A program made the translations under genes and the position numbers. The notes below the pieces were generated by a model. The model had not been told where the DNA came from and did no database searches. It saw only the letters and a list, made by a program, of their open reading frames with translations. From an uncultured Rhodobacter sp. (GTDB taxonomy: Bacteria; Pseudomonadota; Alphaproteobacteria; Rhodobacterales; Rhodobacteraceae), in NCBI GenBank assembly GCA_937901435.1, contig CALGTJ010000055.1, forward strand, positions 1 through 21,805: DNA of 21,805 bases, given 5' to 3'. Positions 7,138-16,400 of this stretch are shown here, in pieces. Numbering within the stretch: the first letter of the stretch is position 1; each line of letters starts with the position of its first letter.

Positions 7138-8414
7138 GTTCGATGAATCATAATCCCAAAGCCCCTGCGGCGCAGTCCCTGACCCGTGCTGTCAAGCCAG
7201 CCAAGCCTTCCTCCCCGGGCGGGATGGTCGCGTCGTCCGGAGACGCGCGCAGCGCGGGGCGGTTGCTGGTGTTGATCGCGATCCGCCGGGCCGGGCAGAT
7301 CGCGCGGATCGATATTTCCAAACAGACCGGCTTTAGCCCCGCCACGGTCACCGCCATCACCGCCGACTTGCTGGCCGCGGGCGCGATAGAGCCGATCACA
7401 CCCGATGACGTGCCGATTGGCGCCAAACGGGGCCGTCCGCGCGAGGCGTTGAAATTGCGCGGCGCGTTCAAGCTGATCGCAGGGCTAAATGTGGCGGCGC
7501 GCGGGATCACGGTTTTGCTGACGGATTTTGAGGGGCATCAGATTGGTGAGTTCGACTATCCTCTGCCTGCGATCCGGTCGAGCGCTGAGGTTCTGGCCGA
7601 GAATATTCTGGCAGCGGTGCGCGGGGCTTGTGCGCATTATGAGCGAAATATCGACGATATTTCGGGGATAGGGATCGGACTTGCGGGGCAGGTGGATGGC
7701 AAGCGGGGCTTTGTCCATTGGTCCTCGTCCCTCACAGAGCGGAACGTCGATCTGGGGTCTGTGCTGGGCCGTCTGGCACCCTTTCCGGTGTTCATCGAGA
7801 ATGACGCCAATCTTGTCGCCAAGGCAGAGCATTTGTTCGGCGAGGGGCGGAATTTCGAGAATTTCGTCGTGGTCACGATAGAGCATGGCATCGGGATGGG
7901 CATCGTCATCGGCGGCAAGCTGTATCGGGGCAGTCGCGGCTGCGGGGCGGAGTTTGGCCACATCAAGGTGAATGCGGATGGGGCGTTGTGCCAATGCGGT
8001 CAACGGGGCTGTTTAGAGGCCTATGCCGGGGAATATGCCCTCTTGCGCGCGGCCAATGAGGCGGGCGAGACGCCCTATGCCAGCATCGCGGCGCTTGGTC
8101 ATGCAGAGCAGGACGGCGATCCGATGGCACGCGCCGTGTTTGATCAGGCGCGCAGATTGTTTGCGATGGGGCTGGCCAATCTGGTAAATATCTTTGATCC
8201 CGAGCGGCTGATCATCGCCAGCCGCAATACCTCTGCGCATCCTTTGTGCGCGCCCAGTATGCTGGCGGAGGTCGCGCAACTGGTGATGCAGGTTGACGCG
8301 CCGATGCCGGAAATCCGCGTGCATGGCTGGGGCGATTTGATGTGGGCCAAGGGCGCTGCGGCCTTTGGGATCGAGCAGATTTCAGAGCTTTGTGTGAATG
8401 AGATCGGAAAGTAG
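7131..8414 (+). CDS. xylR: ROK-family xylose regulator XylR
   Basis: Probable xylose-responsive repressor of the flanking xyl genes. An N-terminal winged helix-turn-helix (about residues 41-90; RRAGQIARIDISKQTGFSPATVTAITADLL) precedes a ROK sugar-kinase-like domain. The ROK zinc motif is intact: His 277 in GHIKV, then CQCGQRGC with Cys 287, 289 and 294. The kinase phosphate loop is lost (GLNVAARGITVLL in place of a DxGGT motif), as expected for a ROK regulator that binds sugar but does not phosphorylate it. At 427 residues it is a usual length. ATG 7131 has no clear ribosome binding site, while ATG 7143 has AGG five bases upstream, so the start could be 12 bases later. Its position between xylA and xylB and the shared operator-like sequences support the role. 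Confidence 0.9.
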   Translation: MTGSMNHNPKAPAAQSLTRAVKPAKPSSPGGMVASSGDARSAGRLLVLIAIRRAGQIARIDISKQTGFSPATVTAITADLLAAGAIEPITPDDVPIGAKRGRPREALKLRGAFKLIAGLNVAARGITVLLTDFEGHQIGEFDYPLPAIRSSAEVLAENILAAVRGACAHYERNIDDISGIGIGLAGQVDGKRGFVHWSSSLTERNVDLGSVLGRLAPFPVFIENDANLVAKAEHLFGEGRNFENFVVVTIEHGIGMGIVIGGKLYRGSRGCGAEFGHIKVNADGALCQCGQRGCLEAYAGEYALLRAANEAGETPYASIAALGHAEQDGDPMARAVFDQARRLFAMGLANLVNIFDPERLIIASRNTSAHPLCAPSMLAEVAQLVMQVDAPMPEIRVHGWGDLMWAKGAAAFGIEQISELCVNEIGK

Positions 8415-8456
8415 GTCTCTTTTAGGGTCCATTTGTTGTGCAAGATGGACAGGCTT

Positions 8457-8505
8457 GAGGGGCCAGCCCCTCCAGACCTCCCCGGAGTATTTTTGCCAAG
8501 ATGAA
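8457..8505 (+). repeat. Dispersed intergenic hairpin repeat, copy 2
   Basis: The small hairpin AGGGG-CCAG-CCCCT (8458-8471) is followed by a C-rich stretch and the tail GTATTTTTGCCAAGATGAA (8487-8505). The tail is identical over 19 bases to the copy at 17208-17226. It sits in the space between the convergent xylR and xylB genes, in the same orientation as xylR. Confidence 0.75.
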
Positions 8506-8519
8506 CGAGGGGTTCGGCG

Positions 8520-9974
8520 TCAGCCTTGTGCGGCTTTCAGTGCGGGATAAAGCGCGCGGTAGGTTTGGTAGCGCGCCTCGTAACGTTCCGTCAGATCTGC
8601 GCGGGGGGCGATGGTATCGGCGATCTTTGGCGGGGTCATGATGTCGGCCAGCCTGGCGGAGGTGCTGGCGGCAATGCCGAGGCAGGCGGCCCCAAGGGCG
8701 GCCCCGAACTCGCCGTCTGCTGGGATCGAAAGGGGCATGCCAAGGGTGCTGGCGAGGGTTTCCAGCCAGTAATGCGAGCGTGCGCCACCGCCCATGGCGA
8801 TAACCGAGGTCAGGGTGGTCCCCGTGCCGCTGAGTGCGCCAAGGCAGTCGCGCAGGGCAAAGCTGACGCCTTCGATCACGGCTTGGGTCATATCGGTGGC
8901 ACTGTGCGCCACGTCGAGGCCGATAAAGCCGCCGCGCAGTGTGGCGTCGTTATGGGGTGTGCGCTCGCCGGACAGATAGGGCAGAAACATCAGGTTTGAG
9001 GGGCCAGAGATCGTTTCGGGCAGTTGGTTGATCAGGGTGACCGGGTCTTGCCCAAGGGTGCGCGACAGCCAGTTGAGGCAATCGGTGGCCGCCAAGATCA
9101 CGCCCATCTGATACCAGCGACCGGGCACCGCGTGGCAAAAAGTATGCACGGCAGAAGCCGCGTCGGGCGCATAGCTGTCCTTTGCGGCCAGCAGCACGCC
9201 CGAGGTGCCCAGCGAAACAAAGCCCTGACCTTCGGAAAAACAGCCAGCCCCACAGGCGGCGGCGGCGTTGTCGCCGGCACCCCCTGCAACGACGACCGGG
9301 TTTTGCAGGCCCCAGCGGGCGCGCAGGGTTTCGCGCATCTCGCCGCTGGCGGCGCTGCCCTCGACCAGCGACGGCATCTGATCGCGGCGCATGTGGCCCG
9401 TGGCAAGCGCCTGCGCCGACCAGTCGCGCGCGCCTACATCCAGCCAAGAGGTGCCCGCACTGTCAGACATATCGCCCACATGGCTCCCGGTCAGCCAGAG
9501 GCGCAGATAATCTTTTGGCAGCAGAACCTTGGCGATCTTGGCAAAGAGGGCAGGTTCATGGGTTTCCAGCCAAAGCAGCTTGGGCGCGGTGAAGCCGGGA
9601 AAGACGATGTTGCCGGTGATCGCATGCATGTCGGGCTGGGCGTCCAGCCACGCGGCCTCGTGCGCGGCACGGGTGTCGTTCCAAAGGATGCAGGGACGCA
9701 GCACGGTGTCATCCGCGTCGATCAGGGTCGCGCCGTGCATATGCCCGCTGAGGCCGATCCCGCGTAGATCGCTGAATGCATGGGGGGCCTGCGCGCTGAG
9801 GTCGTCAAAGGCCGTCTCGCAGGCGGTGATCCAATCGGCGGGGTTTTGTTCGGACCAACCAGTTTGGGGATGCGGGTTGGGATAGCTATGCTCTGCCGTG
9901 GCGATCACGGTGCCGGTTTCATCGGTCAAAATCGCCTTAAGCCCCGAAGTGCCAAGATCCAAGCCAAGATACAT
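8520..9974 (-). CDS. xylB: Xylulokinase
   Basis: XylB phosphorylates D-xylulose to D-xylulose 5-phosphate, which feeds the pentose phosphate pathway. It is a 484-residue FGGY-family kinase, the same size as E. coli XylB. The N-terminal phosphate loop DLGTSGLK is at residues 6-13, the substrate-contacting SGHMHGA at 76-82, and the likely catalytic base Asp 235 in GGAGDNAAAACG. LSGERTPHNDATLRGGFIGL and the C-terminal adenosine motif GGGARSHYWLETLAS complete the fold. The ATG at 9974 has GGGA 7 bases upstream and gives the standard MYLGLDLG start. It converges on xylR and has its own upstream region, where I see no copy of the AT-rich operator. Confidence 0.95.
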   Translation of the reverse strand: MYLGLDLGTSGLKAILTDETGTVIATAEHSYPNPHPQTGWSEQNPADWITACETAFDDLSAQAPHAFSDLRGIGLSGHMHGATLIDADDTVLRPCILWNDTRAAHEAAWLDAQPDMHAITGNIVFPGFTAPKLLWLETHEPALFAKIAKVLLPKDYLRLWLTGSHVGDMSDSAGTSWLDVGARDWSAQALATGHMRRDQMPSLVEGSAASGEMRETLRARWGLQNPVVVAGGAGDNAAAACGAGCFSEGQGFVSLGTSGVLLAAKDSYAPDAASAVHTFCHAVPGRWYQMGVILAATDCLNWLSRTLGQDPVTLINQLPETISGPSNLMFLPYLSGERTPHNDATLRGGFIGLDVAHSATDMTQAVIEGVSFALRDCLGALSGTGTTLTSVIAMGGGARSHYWLETLASTLGMPLSIPADGEFGAALGAACLGIAASTSARLADIMTPPKIADTIAPRADLTERYEARYQTYRALYPALKAAQG

Positions 9975-10323
9975 ATCGCGCGTCCCTGTTCTGAGGTGCC
10001 GGACCCTAATGTGCGATCGGTGCGGGCGTCAACGGGCCTTGCGGTCTGGCGGGGCGGGCCAATCGGGATCAGGGGCGATAATCTGGACCTGTTTACACGG
10101 CTTTGCGCTGTGTCGGGACAATGTCATCCTCTCCACGCCCCTGAACTGTGGCACCACATGGATGCGGAACTTTGCAATGAGGATGGTTAGGTTTCGCGCG
10201 CATCGCAAAGTGGCGGATACCCGAAAACCGCCCTTTGCATTATCCGACACAATCATGGCGGTGATGACGAGTTCTTAACACATTAATGTCATGAAGGGTC
10301 ATGGATTTACGTGGGGTGGACAG
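9975..10323. other. Intergenic region between xylB and the receiver gene
   Basis: This is the divergent space between xylB (-) and the receiver protein (+). Short open frames cross it, but none has a ribosome binding site or a recognisable protein. The only structure I see is a stem: GCAAAGTGGCGG (10205-10216) against CCGCCCTTTGC (10228-10238), with one bulged base and an 11-base loop. No T-tract follows it on either strand. I found no convincing promoter. Confidence 0.4.
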
Positions 10324-10740
10324 ATGCAAATATTAAGTAAGAGCGATGTGTATCACGCCAAGCGTGCGTGTTTGGTGGTAGAAGACAACAAGTTTGATCA
10401 AAAGCGGATTTCGCTCGCTTTGACACATTCCGGACCAAAACTGCAGCCATATTTTTCAAATACACTGCAAGAGGCTCGCGAGATGCTGGAAGCTTACGAA
10501 TTTCACATGATCCTTTTAAACAACAATCTGCCCGACGGTATGGGTGCAGATTTTGCGTTGGAATTGGCCAACAACCCAAAACACCGCAAAAAACCGGTAG
10601 TCTTGTTTAGCGATTGGCCCTCGCCCTTTATGTGGGACAAAGCGCGTCAGGCAGGGGTCTGTTTTGTGCTGACCAAGTCAGTGTTTCATTTGGATCATGT
10701 GCAGAAAGCGATGGATCAGGCAAAGCTGCGTTTGCATTAA
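10324..10740 (+). CDS. Stand-alone receiver-like protein lacking the phospho-acceptor Asp
   Basis: A single CheY-like receiver domain of 138 residues with no output domain. The acidic pair is present (VVEDN, Glu 20-Asp 21), as are the switch Ser 96 (VVLFSDW) and Lys 118 (VLTKS). The phospho-acceptor position, normally Asp in ILLDxxLPDG, is Asn 66 (MILLNNNLPDG, codon AAC). It therefore probably cannot be phosphorylated in the usual way and may signal through protein contact. The ATG at 10324 is preferred over 10291 because GGGGTGGA lies just upstream and the domain starts soon after. Its sequence looks more AT-rich than that of its neighbours. No histidine kinase lies nearby, so its partner is unknown. 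Confidence 0.8.
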   Translation: MQILSKSDVYHAKRACLVVEDNKFDQKRISLALTHSGPKLQPYFSNTLQEAREMLEAYEFHMILLNNNLPDGMGADFALELANNPKHRKKPVVLFSDWPSPFMWDKARQAGVCFVLTKSVFHLDHVQKAMDQAKLRLH

Positions 10741-10767
10741 GGGGCGGGAAAAGCCATATGGCCACCT

Positions 10768-10808
10768 GTGCAAGCGGTCCGTGCAAACAGTCCGTGCACG
10801 CGGCGTCC
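10768..10808 (+). repeat. Short tandem repeat, three units of about 13 bases
   Basis: GTGCAAGCGGTCC (10768-10780) and GTGCAAACAGTCC (10781-10793) are followed by a third unit with two extra bases, GTGCACGCGGCGTCC (10794-10808). The shared pattern is GTGCA-N2-C-N-GTCC. It lies 27 bases after the receiver gene, next to a long hairpin. Its function is unknown. Confidence 0.6.
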
Positions 10809-10820
10809 CTTTTCGCGTTT

Positions 10821-10895
10821 CCGACCAGCCAAGAGATGCCAATCCCGCGAAACTCTGGGGTTTTGCGGGATTGGCGATGCGAAATGTCTGGTCGG
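10821..10895. terminator. Long two-stem inverted repeat between convergent genes
   Basis: An outer perfect 8-bp stem (CCGACCAG 10821-10828 with CTGGTCGG 10888-10895) encloses an inner perfect 11-bp stem (GCCAATCCCGC 10838-10848 with GCGGGATTGGC 10865-10875) around a 16-base loop. It fills the space between the convergent receiver and AstE/AspA-like genes, so it could end transcription from both sides. There is no long T-tract, and 75 bases is large for an intrinsic terminator, so it could instead be a mobile repeat remnant. Confidence 0.5.
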
Positions 10896-10909
10896 TTGTC
10901 CTTGCCGCG

Positions 10910-11953
10910 TTAGATGATCTCATCCTCGTCAAACAGTGGTGCCTCTTCCAGTTGGGCTGTTAGATCGCCCAAGGCAGCTTCTGCCACATCCCCTGATTTC
11001 ACGGCGGCGATGTGAAACAGGGCATCGCCCTCGTGCACAATCGGCATCATGGCCCGGCCAATGATAATGCCGTCATAGGGCGTCACGATTTCCACCTCTT
11101 CTTCGCCAAAGGGATCGGCGATTGCGGCAACCACATCGCCCACATTGACCACATCTCCCTCTGCCTTGAACATACGCAGCAATCCACCGCCAGAGGCGCG
11201 CAACCAATGACTATTGGCGCAGACCTGTGATTTTGCCTTGGGCTTGGCAATGCCCGCCTTGGGCAACATGTTCACGTCCTTCATCACCCTCAGAAGTCCG
11301 GCCAACCCGGCGCGCACCGACATCTCGTCAAACCGCATGCCTTCGCCTGCCTCATACAGCAGCACGTCAACCCCGATCTTTTTGGCCTCTTGGCGCAGGC
11401 TGCCATCCCGCAGGGCGCTGGTCAAAATCACAGGCGCGCCAAAAATATGCGCCAGCCGCATGGTCTCTCGGTTGTTGGCCGATACGCGCACCTGCGGCAG
11501 GTTGATCCGGTGAATGGCGGCAGAGTGCAGGTCGATCCCCAAAGAGCAGCGCGCGACGATCTCGTTCAGGAAAATATAGGCCAGCCGCGACCCCAAAGAG
11601 CCATGAGGCGAGCCGGGAAAACAACGGTTCAGGTCGCGCCTGTCGGGCAGATAGCGAGAGTGGTTGAGGAACCCAAAGGTGTTCACAATCGGGACAACGA
11701 TCAGCGTGCCTCTCAATGAATTCAAGGGCTTGGCGCGCAGCAGGCGGCGCACGATTTCAACGCCAATCACTTCATCTCCGTGAATGCCGGCGCTGACAAA
11801 GATCGTCGGCCCCGCCAGCCGCCCGTGGATCACATGGGCAGAGATCGTGACGGGTGTGTGATCAGACAGGGTGCTGATCGGGATTTCGATGGTCTTGCGG
11901 GTGCCGGATGGAACCGTGGCCCCCGCAATTTCGAAAGCGGGTCGTGATTTCAT
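10910..11953 (-). CDS. AstE/AspA-family zinc hydrolase (M14-like)
   Basis: A zinc-dependent amide hydrolase of the succinylglutamate desuccinylase/aspartoacylase family, 347 residues. The zinc ligands are visible as His 58 and Glu 61 in GIHGDE and His 143 in DLHS. The substrate-binding DLNR is at 107-110 and the catalytic Glu 201 in LLYEAGEG. The C-terminal beta-domain (about 245-345: [26 protein letters not shown]) is typical of these proteins. It is not AstE of arginine catabolism, since no other ast gene is near. The gene starts four bases inside the end of rimK (ATGA, 11950-11953), so the two are probably translationally coupled. This suggests it acts on glutamylated products, perhaps removing Glu residues added by RimK. 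The family is sure; the substrate is inference. Confidence 0.88.
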   Translation of the reverse strand: MKSRPAFEIAGATVPSGTRKTIEIPISTLSDHTPVTISAHVIHGRLAGPTIFVSAGIHGDEVIGVEIVRRLLRAKPLNSLRGTLIVVPIVNTFGFLNHSRYLPDRRDLNRCFPGSPHGSLGSRLAYIFLNEIVARCSLGIDLHSAAIHRINLPQVRVSANNRETMRLAHIFGAPVILTSALRDGSLRQEAKKIGVDVLLYEAGEGMRFDEMSVRAGLAGLLRVMKDVNMLPKAGIAKPKAKSQVCANSHWLRASGGGLLRMFKAEGDVVNVGDVVAAIADPFGEEEVEIVTPYDGIIIGRAMMPIVHEGDALFHIAAVKSGDVAEAALGDLTAQLEEAPLFDEDEII

Positions 11954-12855
11954 CCCTTGCCTTTGGTTTTGGTCGCATTCGGTTTTGCGCTTTTCTCGAT
12001 GTATTCGATGACCATGCCCGCAATATCCAGACCCGTCGCCTTTTCGACGCCTTCCAGACCGGGTGAAGAGTTCACCTCCATCACTACGGGTCCATGATTG
12101 GCGCGCAGCATGTCGACACCGCAGACGTTCAGGCCCATCGCCTTTGCAGACCGGATCGCGGTCGAGCGTTCCTCGGGCGAGAGTTTTACCAACTGTGCCG
12201 ATCCGCCCCGGTGCAGGTTAGAGCGGAAATCGCCCTCGGCCCCGGTGCGTTTCATGGCGGCGACCACCTTTCCACCAATGACAATGGCGCGAATGTCGGT
12301 GCCGCCGGCCTCTTTGATAAATTCCTGCAACAGGATATTCACGCCCGCGCCGCGAAACGCCTCTACCACCGATTTGGCTGATCGGTTGGTGTCCGCCAGA
12401 ACGACACCGATGCCTTGTGTGCCCTCCAGCAATTTTATCACCACGGGCGCGCCGCCCGCCAATTCCAGCACCTCTTCGGTCTGTTTGGGGTCATGGGCAA
12501 AGGTCGTCACCGGCAGGCCGATTCCATCGCGGGCCAGCAATTGCATCGAGCGCAGCTTGTCGCGCGACCGCCCGATACCGACGCTTTCATTCAGCGGATA
12601 GACACCCTGCATCTCGAACTGGCGCAGAACCGCCATCCCGTAAAACGTGATCGACGCGCCAATCCGTGGGATCACCGCATCATAGCCCTCCAGTTTTTCG
12701 CCGTTGTAATAAACCTCGGGGCGACGCGAGGCGATGTTCATGTAGCAGCGCAAAGTGTTAATGATATCAAGGGTATGGCCGCGTGTTTCGGCGGCTTCTT
12801 TCAGGCGCTTGTGCGAGTAGAGTTCCGGGTTACGGGCGAGCATAGCAATTTTCAT
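11950..12855 (-). CDS. rimK: RimK, ATP-grasp alpha-L-glutamate ligase
   Basis: RimK adds glutamate residues to the C-terminus of ribosomal protein S6 using ATP, and E. coli RimK can also make poly-alpha-glutamate. The 301-residue protein follows E. coli RimK (300) closely along its whole length: [98 protein letters not shown] and [18 protein letters not shown]. The last two hold the ATP-grasp nucleotide and metal ligands. It is the middle gene of a three-gene operon, starting 5 bases after the protease stop and overlapping the zinc hydrolase gene by 4 bases. In pseudomonads rimK is grouped with rimA and rimB; here a rimB-like gene is present but I see no rimA. Confidence 0.95.
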   Translation of the reverse strand: MKIAMLARNPELYSHKRLKEAAETRGHTLDIINTLRCYMNIASRRPEVYYNGEKLEGYDAVIPRIGASITFYGMAVLRQFEMQGVYPLNESVGIGRSRDKLRSMQLLARDGIGLPVTTFAHDPKQTEEVLELAGGAPVVIKLLEGTQGIGVVLADTNRSAKSVVEAFRGAGVNILLQEFIKEAGGTDIRAIVIGGKVVAAMKRTGAEGDFRSNLHRGGSAQLVKLSPEERSTAIRSAKAMGLNVCGVDMLRANHGPVVMEVNSSPGLEGVEKATGLDIAGMVIEYIEKSAKPNATKTKGKG

Positions 12856-12860
12856 AAAAC

Positions 12861-13328
12861 TTATCCCTCAAAATCGGGTTGGGTGCTGACAAGGTAGGAT
12901 TTACCCGGATGCACGGCGATGTTGTGATAGCGGAGCGCGCGGCGCCCCAGGATCAGCGGAAAGCGCATGGTCCCGCGATCGGTGAGTGAGATGTCGATTT
13001 TCCAACGCTGACCTGCCAAAATCATCGGCGTTCGGATCACGACGCGGGTTTCCGGGGTGCCGCTGGTATTTGTGATATCGCGCTTGGCAAAGACCGGGAA
13101 TTCGCACAGACGGGATGGCTCATCGCCGATCTGGGGTGCCTCGAAACGGACCCATTTCTTGCGATCCCGTGTGAAGACCTCGATGCAATCTGCATGGAGG
13201 GCGGTGGTCTTTGCGCCGGTGTCTACTTTGACCGCGAAATCCGTCAGACCAAGGTCGGGAAGGCTGATGCATTCGTGCCATCCGATCACCAAAAGGGGCC
13301 GCGCGGTGGGCGGTGCGTCTGTGTTCAT
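12861..13328 (-). CDS. RimB-like retropepsin-type protease
   Basis: A small protein of the 'ATP-dependent zinc protease' family (PF05618, also called RimK/LysX-associated), 155 residues from the chosen start. The family name is historical: the fold resembles retropepsins, and the active-site motif is [15 protein letters not shown] with Asp 36. The second conserved part is [11 protein letters not shown]. In Pseudomonas, RimB of this family acts with RimK on ribosomal protein S6, trimming added glutamates. Here the gene is the first of an operon with rimK and an AstE/AspA-type hydrolase. ATG 13328 has GGA 9 bases upstream and starts shortly before the domain; an in-frame GTG at 13361 would add 11 residues. 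No signal peptide is seen. Confidence 0.85.
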   Translation of the reverse strand: MNTDAPPTARPLLVIGWHECISLPDLGLTDFAVKVDTGAKTTALHADCIEVFTRDRKKWVRFEAPQIGDEPSRLCEFPVFAKRDITNTSGTPETRVVIRTPMILAGQRWKIDISLTDRGTMRFPLILGRRALRYHNIAVHPGKSYLVSTQPDFEG

Positions 13329-13431
13329 GTTCCAGATGTCCGTTGAAATGCGAAATCTCACATTAGTGGATTTATCGGCAAGTTACCAGCGATGCTTCGA
13401 CTCCAGCGAGTCTGGAGGAGGGAAAGAGCTG

Positions 13432-13457
13432 AAAAGGGGCCGCATCTGTACGGCCCC
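13432..13457 (-). terminator. Terminator after pyc
   Basis: GGGGCCG (13436-13442) pairs with CGGCCCC (13451-13457) around an 8-base loop. On the - strand it is followed by TTTT (13435-13432), 35 bases after the pyc stop. It separates pyc from the RimB-like/rimK operon, which lies further along the same strand. Confidence 0.7.
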
Positions 13458-13492
13458 CCCGATCCTGAATAACGTGTTGGTGACTGGTGGCT

Positions 13493-16400
13493 TTATTCGA
13501 ACTCCACCAACAGATCCTTGGCGTCGATCTGCGCGCCCGGTGTGACATGCACCGCCTTGATCACGGCATCGCGGTCGGCGTGCATCCCGGTTTCCATCTT
13601 CATCGCCTCGATGGTCAGCAGCAGGTCGCCTGCCTTGACTTTTGCACCCACAATCGCAGCGACAGAAGCCACCACACCGGGCATCGGTGCGCCCAAATGG
13701 TTGGCATTGCCAAGCTCTGCCTTGGGTCGCACAGCAGAACTTGCCGTCGCCTTGCGATCCACCACCCGGACCACCCGAGGCTGGCCGTTCAGTTCAAAGA
13801 ACACCCGCACAGAGCCGTCTTCATGCGGTTCGCCCACGGCCTGTAGCAGGATTTCCAGCGTTTTGCCGGGATCGATTTCTGCAGTGATCTCCTCGCCCGG
13901 TTCCATACCGTAAAAGAAGGTCTTGGTGGGAAGGGTCCGGACCGGCCCGTAGAGTTCGTTTCGGGTCCGGTAGTCTGTGAAGACTTTGGGGTACATGAAA
14001 TACCCGTTCAGGTCCTCGTTGTCGATCTCAACGCCCAGCTCTTCGGCGACCGCTTTGCGTGTGGCCTCTATGTCCGCAGGGTCCAGCAACGATCCGGGGC
14101 GCACCGTGATAGGTTCTTCGCCCTTTAGCACCTTTTTGACGATGTCTTTGGGAAAGCCGCCATGGGCCTGACCTACATTTCCCTTCATCAGGTTGATCAC
14201 GCTTTCGGGAAAGTTGACTTCGGTATCCGGATTCAACACATCCTCGCAACTTAGGCCCTGACTGACCATCATCAGGGTCAGATCGCCAACGGTTTTGGCA
14301 ATCGGCGTCACTTTGATCACATCGCCGAACATCTGGTTCACATCAGCATAGGTCTTGGCAACCTCATGCCAGCGATCCTCCAGCCCCATGGAGCGCGCCT
14401 GCGCCTTGAGGTTGGTAAATTGCCCGCCCGGCATTTCGTGCAGGTACACCTCTGAACTCGGCGCTTGCAGCCCGCTTTCAAACGCCGCGTAATGGCCGCG
14501 CACGGCCTCCCAGTAGTTCGAGATCGTGCGGATTGCGCCAATATCGAGGCCCGTGTCCCGCTTTGATCCCTTCAACGCCTCAACCAATGTGCCCAAAGTC
14601 GCCTGTGATGTGTTGCCGCTCAGAGAATCCATCGCGCAATCGACCGCATCCACACCTGCATCTGCCGCCGCAAGGATCGTCGCACAAGCGATGCCAGCGG
14701 TGTCATGGGTATGCAGGTGGATCGGCAGACCGGTTTCTTCTTTCAGCGTCTTGACCAAGAGTCGCGCGGCCGCTGGTTTCAACAGGCCGCCCATGTCCTT
14801 GAGGCCAAGGATATGCGTGCCTGCGTCTTTCAACTCCTTCGCCATTTTTACATAGTATTTCAGGTCGTATTTGGCGCGATCCGGGTCCATCACATCGCCA
14901 GTGTAGCAGATAGATCCTTCCAGAACCTTACCGCTCTCGATGACGGCATCCATCGTTACGCGCATGTTTTCGACCCAGTTCAACGGATCAAAGACGCGGA
15001 ACAGGTCGATACCCGTCTCGGCGGCTTGGGTGACAAAACTTTGCACCACATTGTCGGGGTAGTTCGTGTAGCCAACCCCATTCGAGCCGCGCAGCAGCAT
15101 TTGGGTCATCAGATTGGGCATCGCCGCGCGCAGATCGCGCAGGCGTTGCCAGGGGCATTCCTGCAAGAACCGATAGGCCACGTCAAAGGTCGCGCCACCC
15201 CAGCATTCAACCGAGAAAAGCTGTGGTAAATCAGCGGCATAGTTCGGAGCGATGTTGATCATGTCGATCGAGCGCATCCGTGTGGCCAGCAAGGACTGGT
15301 GGCTGTCACGCATGGTGGTATCGGTGATCAAGAGGTGTTTGTGATCGGCCATCCAGTCGGCCACGGCCTGAGCGCCGAATTGTTCGAGAATCTGTTTGGT
15401 GCCAGCCGTGGCGCCATCTGCATTGGGCTTTGGGGCCTTGGGCAGGCGTAAATCATGGGGCGGGCGCACCCGGCCAAGGGTTTCGGGATGCCCATTTACG
15501 GTTATGTCACCAATATATGTCAGGATCTTCGTCGCCCGGTCACGCCGGATCTTGAAGTCGAAGAGTTCTGGCGTCTGGTCGATAAATTTCGTGTGATATT
15601 CGTAGTTTAGAAAGATCGGGTGGCGTAAAAGATTTTCGACAAAAGCGATGTTGGTGGACACGCCGCGAATGCGAAATTCGCGCAAAGCCCGGTCCATCCG
15701 CGCAATCGCCGCCTCTGGCGTGGGGGCCCAAGCGGTTACCTTTTCCAAGAGCGAGTCGTAATAGCGTGTGATGACAGCGCCGGAGTAGGCGGTGCCACCG
15801 TCAAGGCGGATGCCCATGCCTGTCGCGCCACGATATGCGGTGATGCGGCCATAATCGGGGATGAAATTGTTGCCAGGATCCTCGGTGGTGATGCGGCATT
15901 GGATCGCGTGGCCGTCCAGCTTCACGTCGTATTGACTGGCGGTGCCCGTCGCCTCGATCAGGGATTTGCCCTCGGCCAGCAAGATCTGGGCGCGCACGAT
16001 GTCGATTCCGGTGACTTCCTCGGTGACGGTGTGTTCGACTTGAACGCGGGGGTTTACCTCGATGAAAAAGAACTCTCCGGTGTCCATATCCATCAGGAAT
16101 TCGATGGTGCCCGCGCATTCGTAATCGACGGCCTCGGCAATCTTTTTGCCAAGATTGCAGATTTTTTCCCGTTGTGCACCAGATAGATAGGGGGCAGGGG
16201 CGCGCTCTACCACTTTTTGGTTGCGCCGCTGCACAGAGCAGTCCCGCTCCCAAAGGTGATAGATATTGCCTTGGTTGTCGCCGAGAATCTGCACCTCGAC
16301 GTGGCGGGCGCGCAGGATCATTTTTTCAAGATACCCCTCGCCATTGCCAAACGCTGCCTCGGCTTCGCGTCGCCCTTCGCGGATCTTTTCCTCTAGCTCT

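Noticed and set aside
10029..10256. 75-codon frame on the - strand between xylB and the receiver gene
   Set aside because: No ribosome binding site, no recognisable protein, and it crosses the hairpin at 10205-10238.
10531..10552. Asp 71 or Asp 76 as a replacement phospho-acceptor in the receiver protein
   Set aside because: Both lie after the strand end in the LPDG loop region, where the Asp of normal receivers is not the acceptor; the aligned position is Asn 66.
10768..10808. Start of a CRISPR array
   Set aside because: The units are 13 bases, directly adjacent, with no spacers and no cas genes nearby.
10910..11953. AstE of the arginine succinyltransferase pathway
   Set aside because: No astA, astB, astC or astD lies nearby, and the gene is coupled to rimK; only the broad family is supported.
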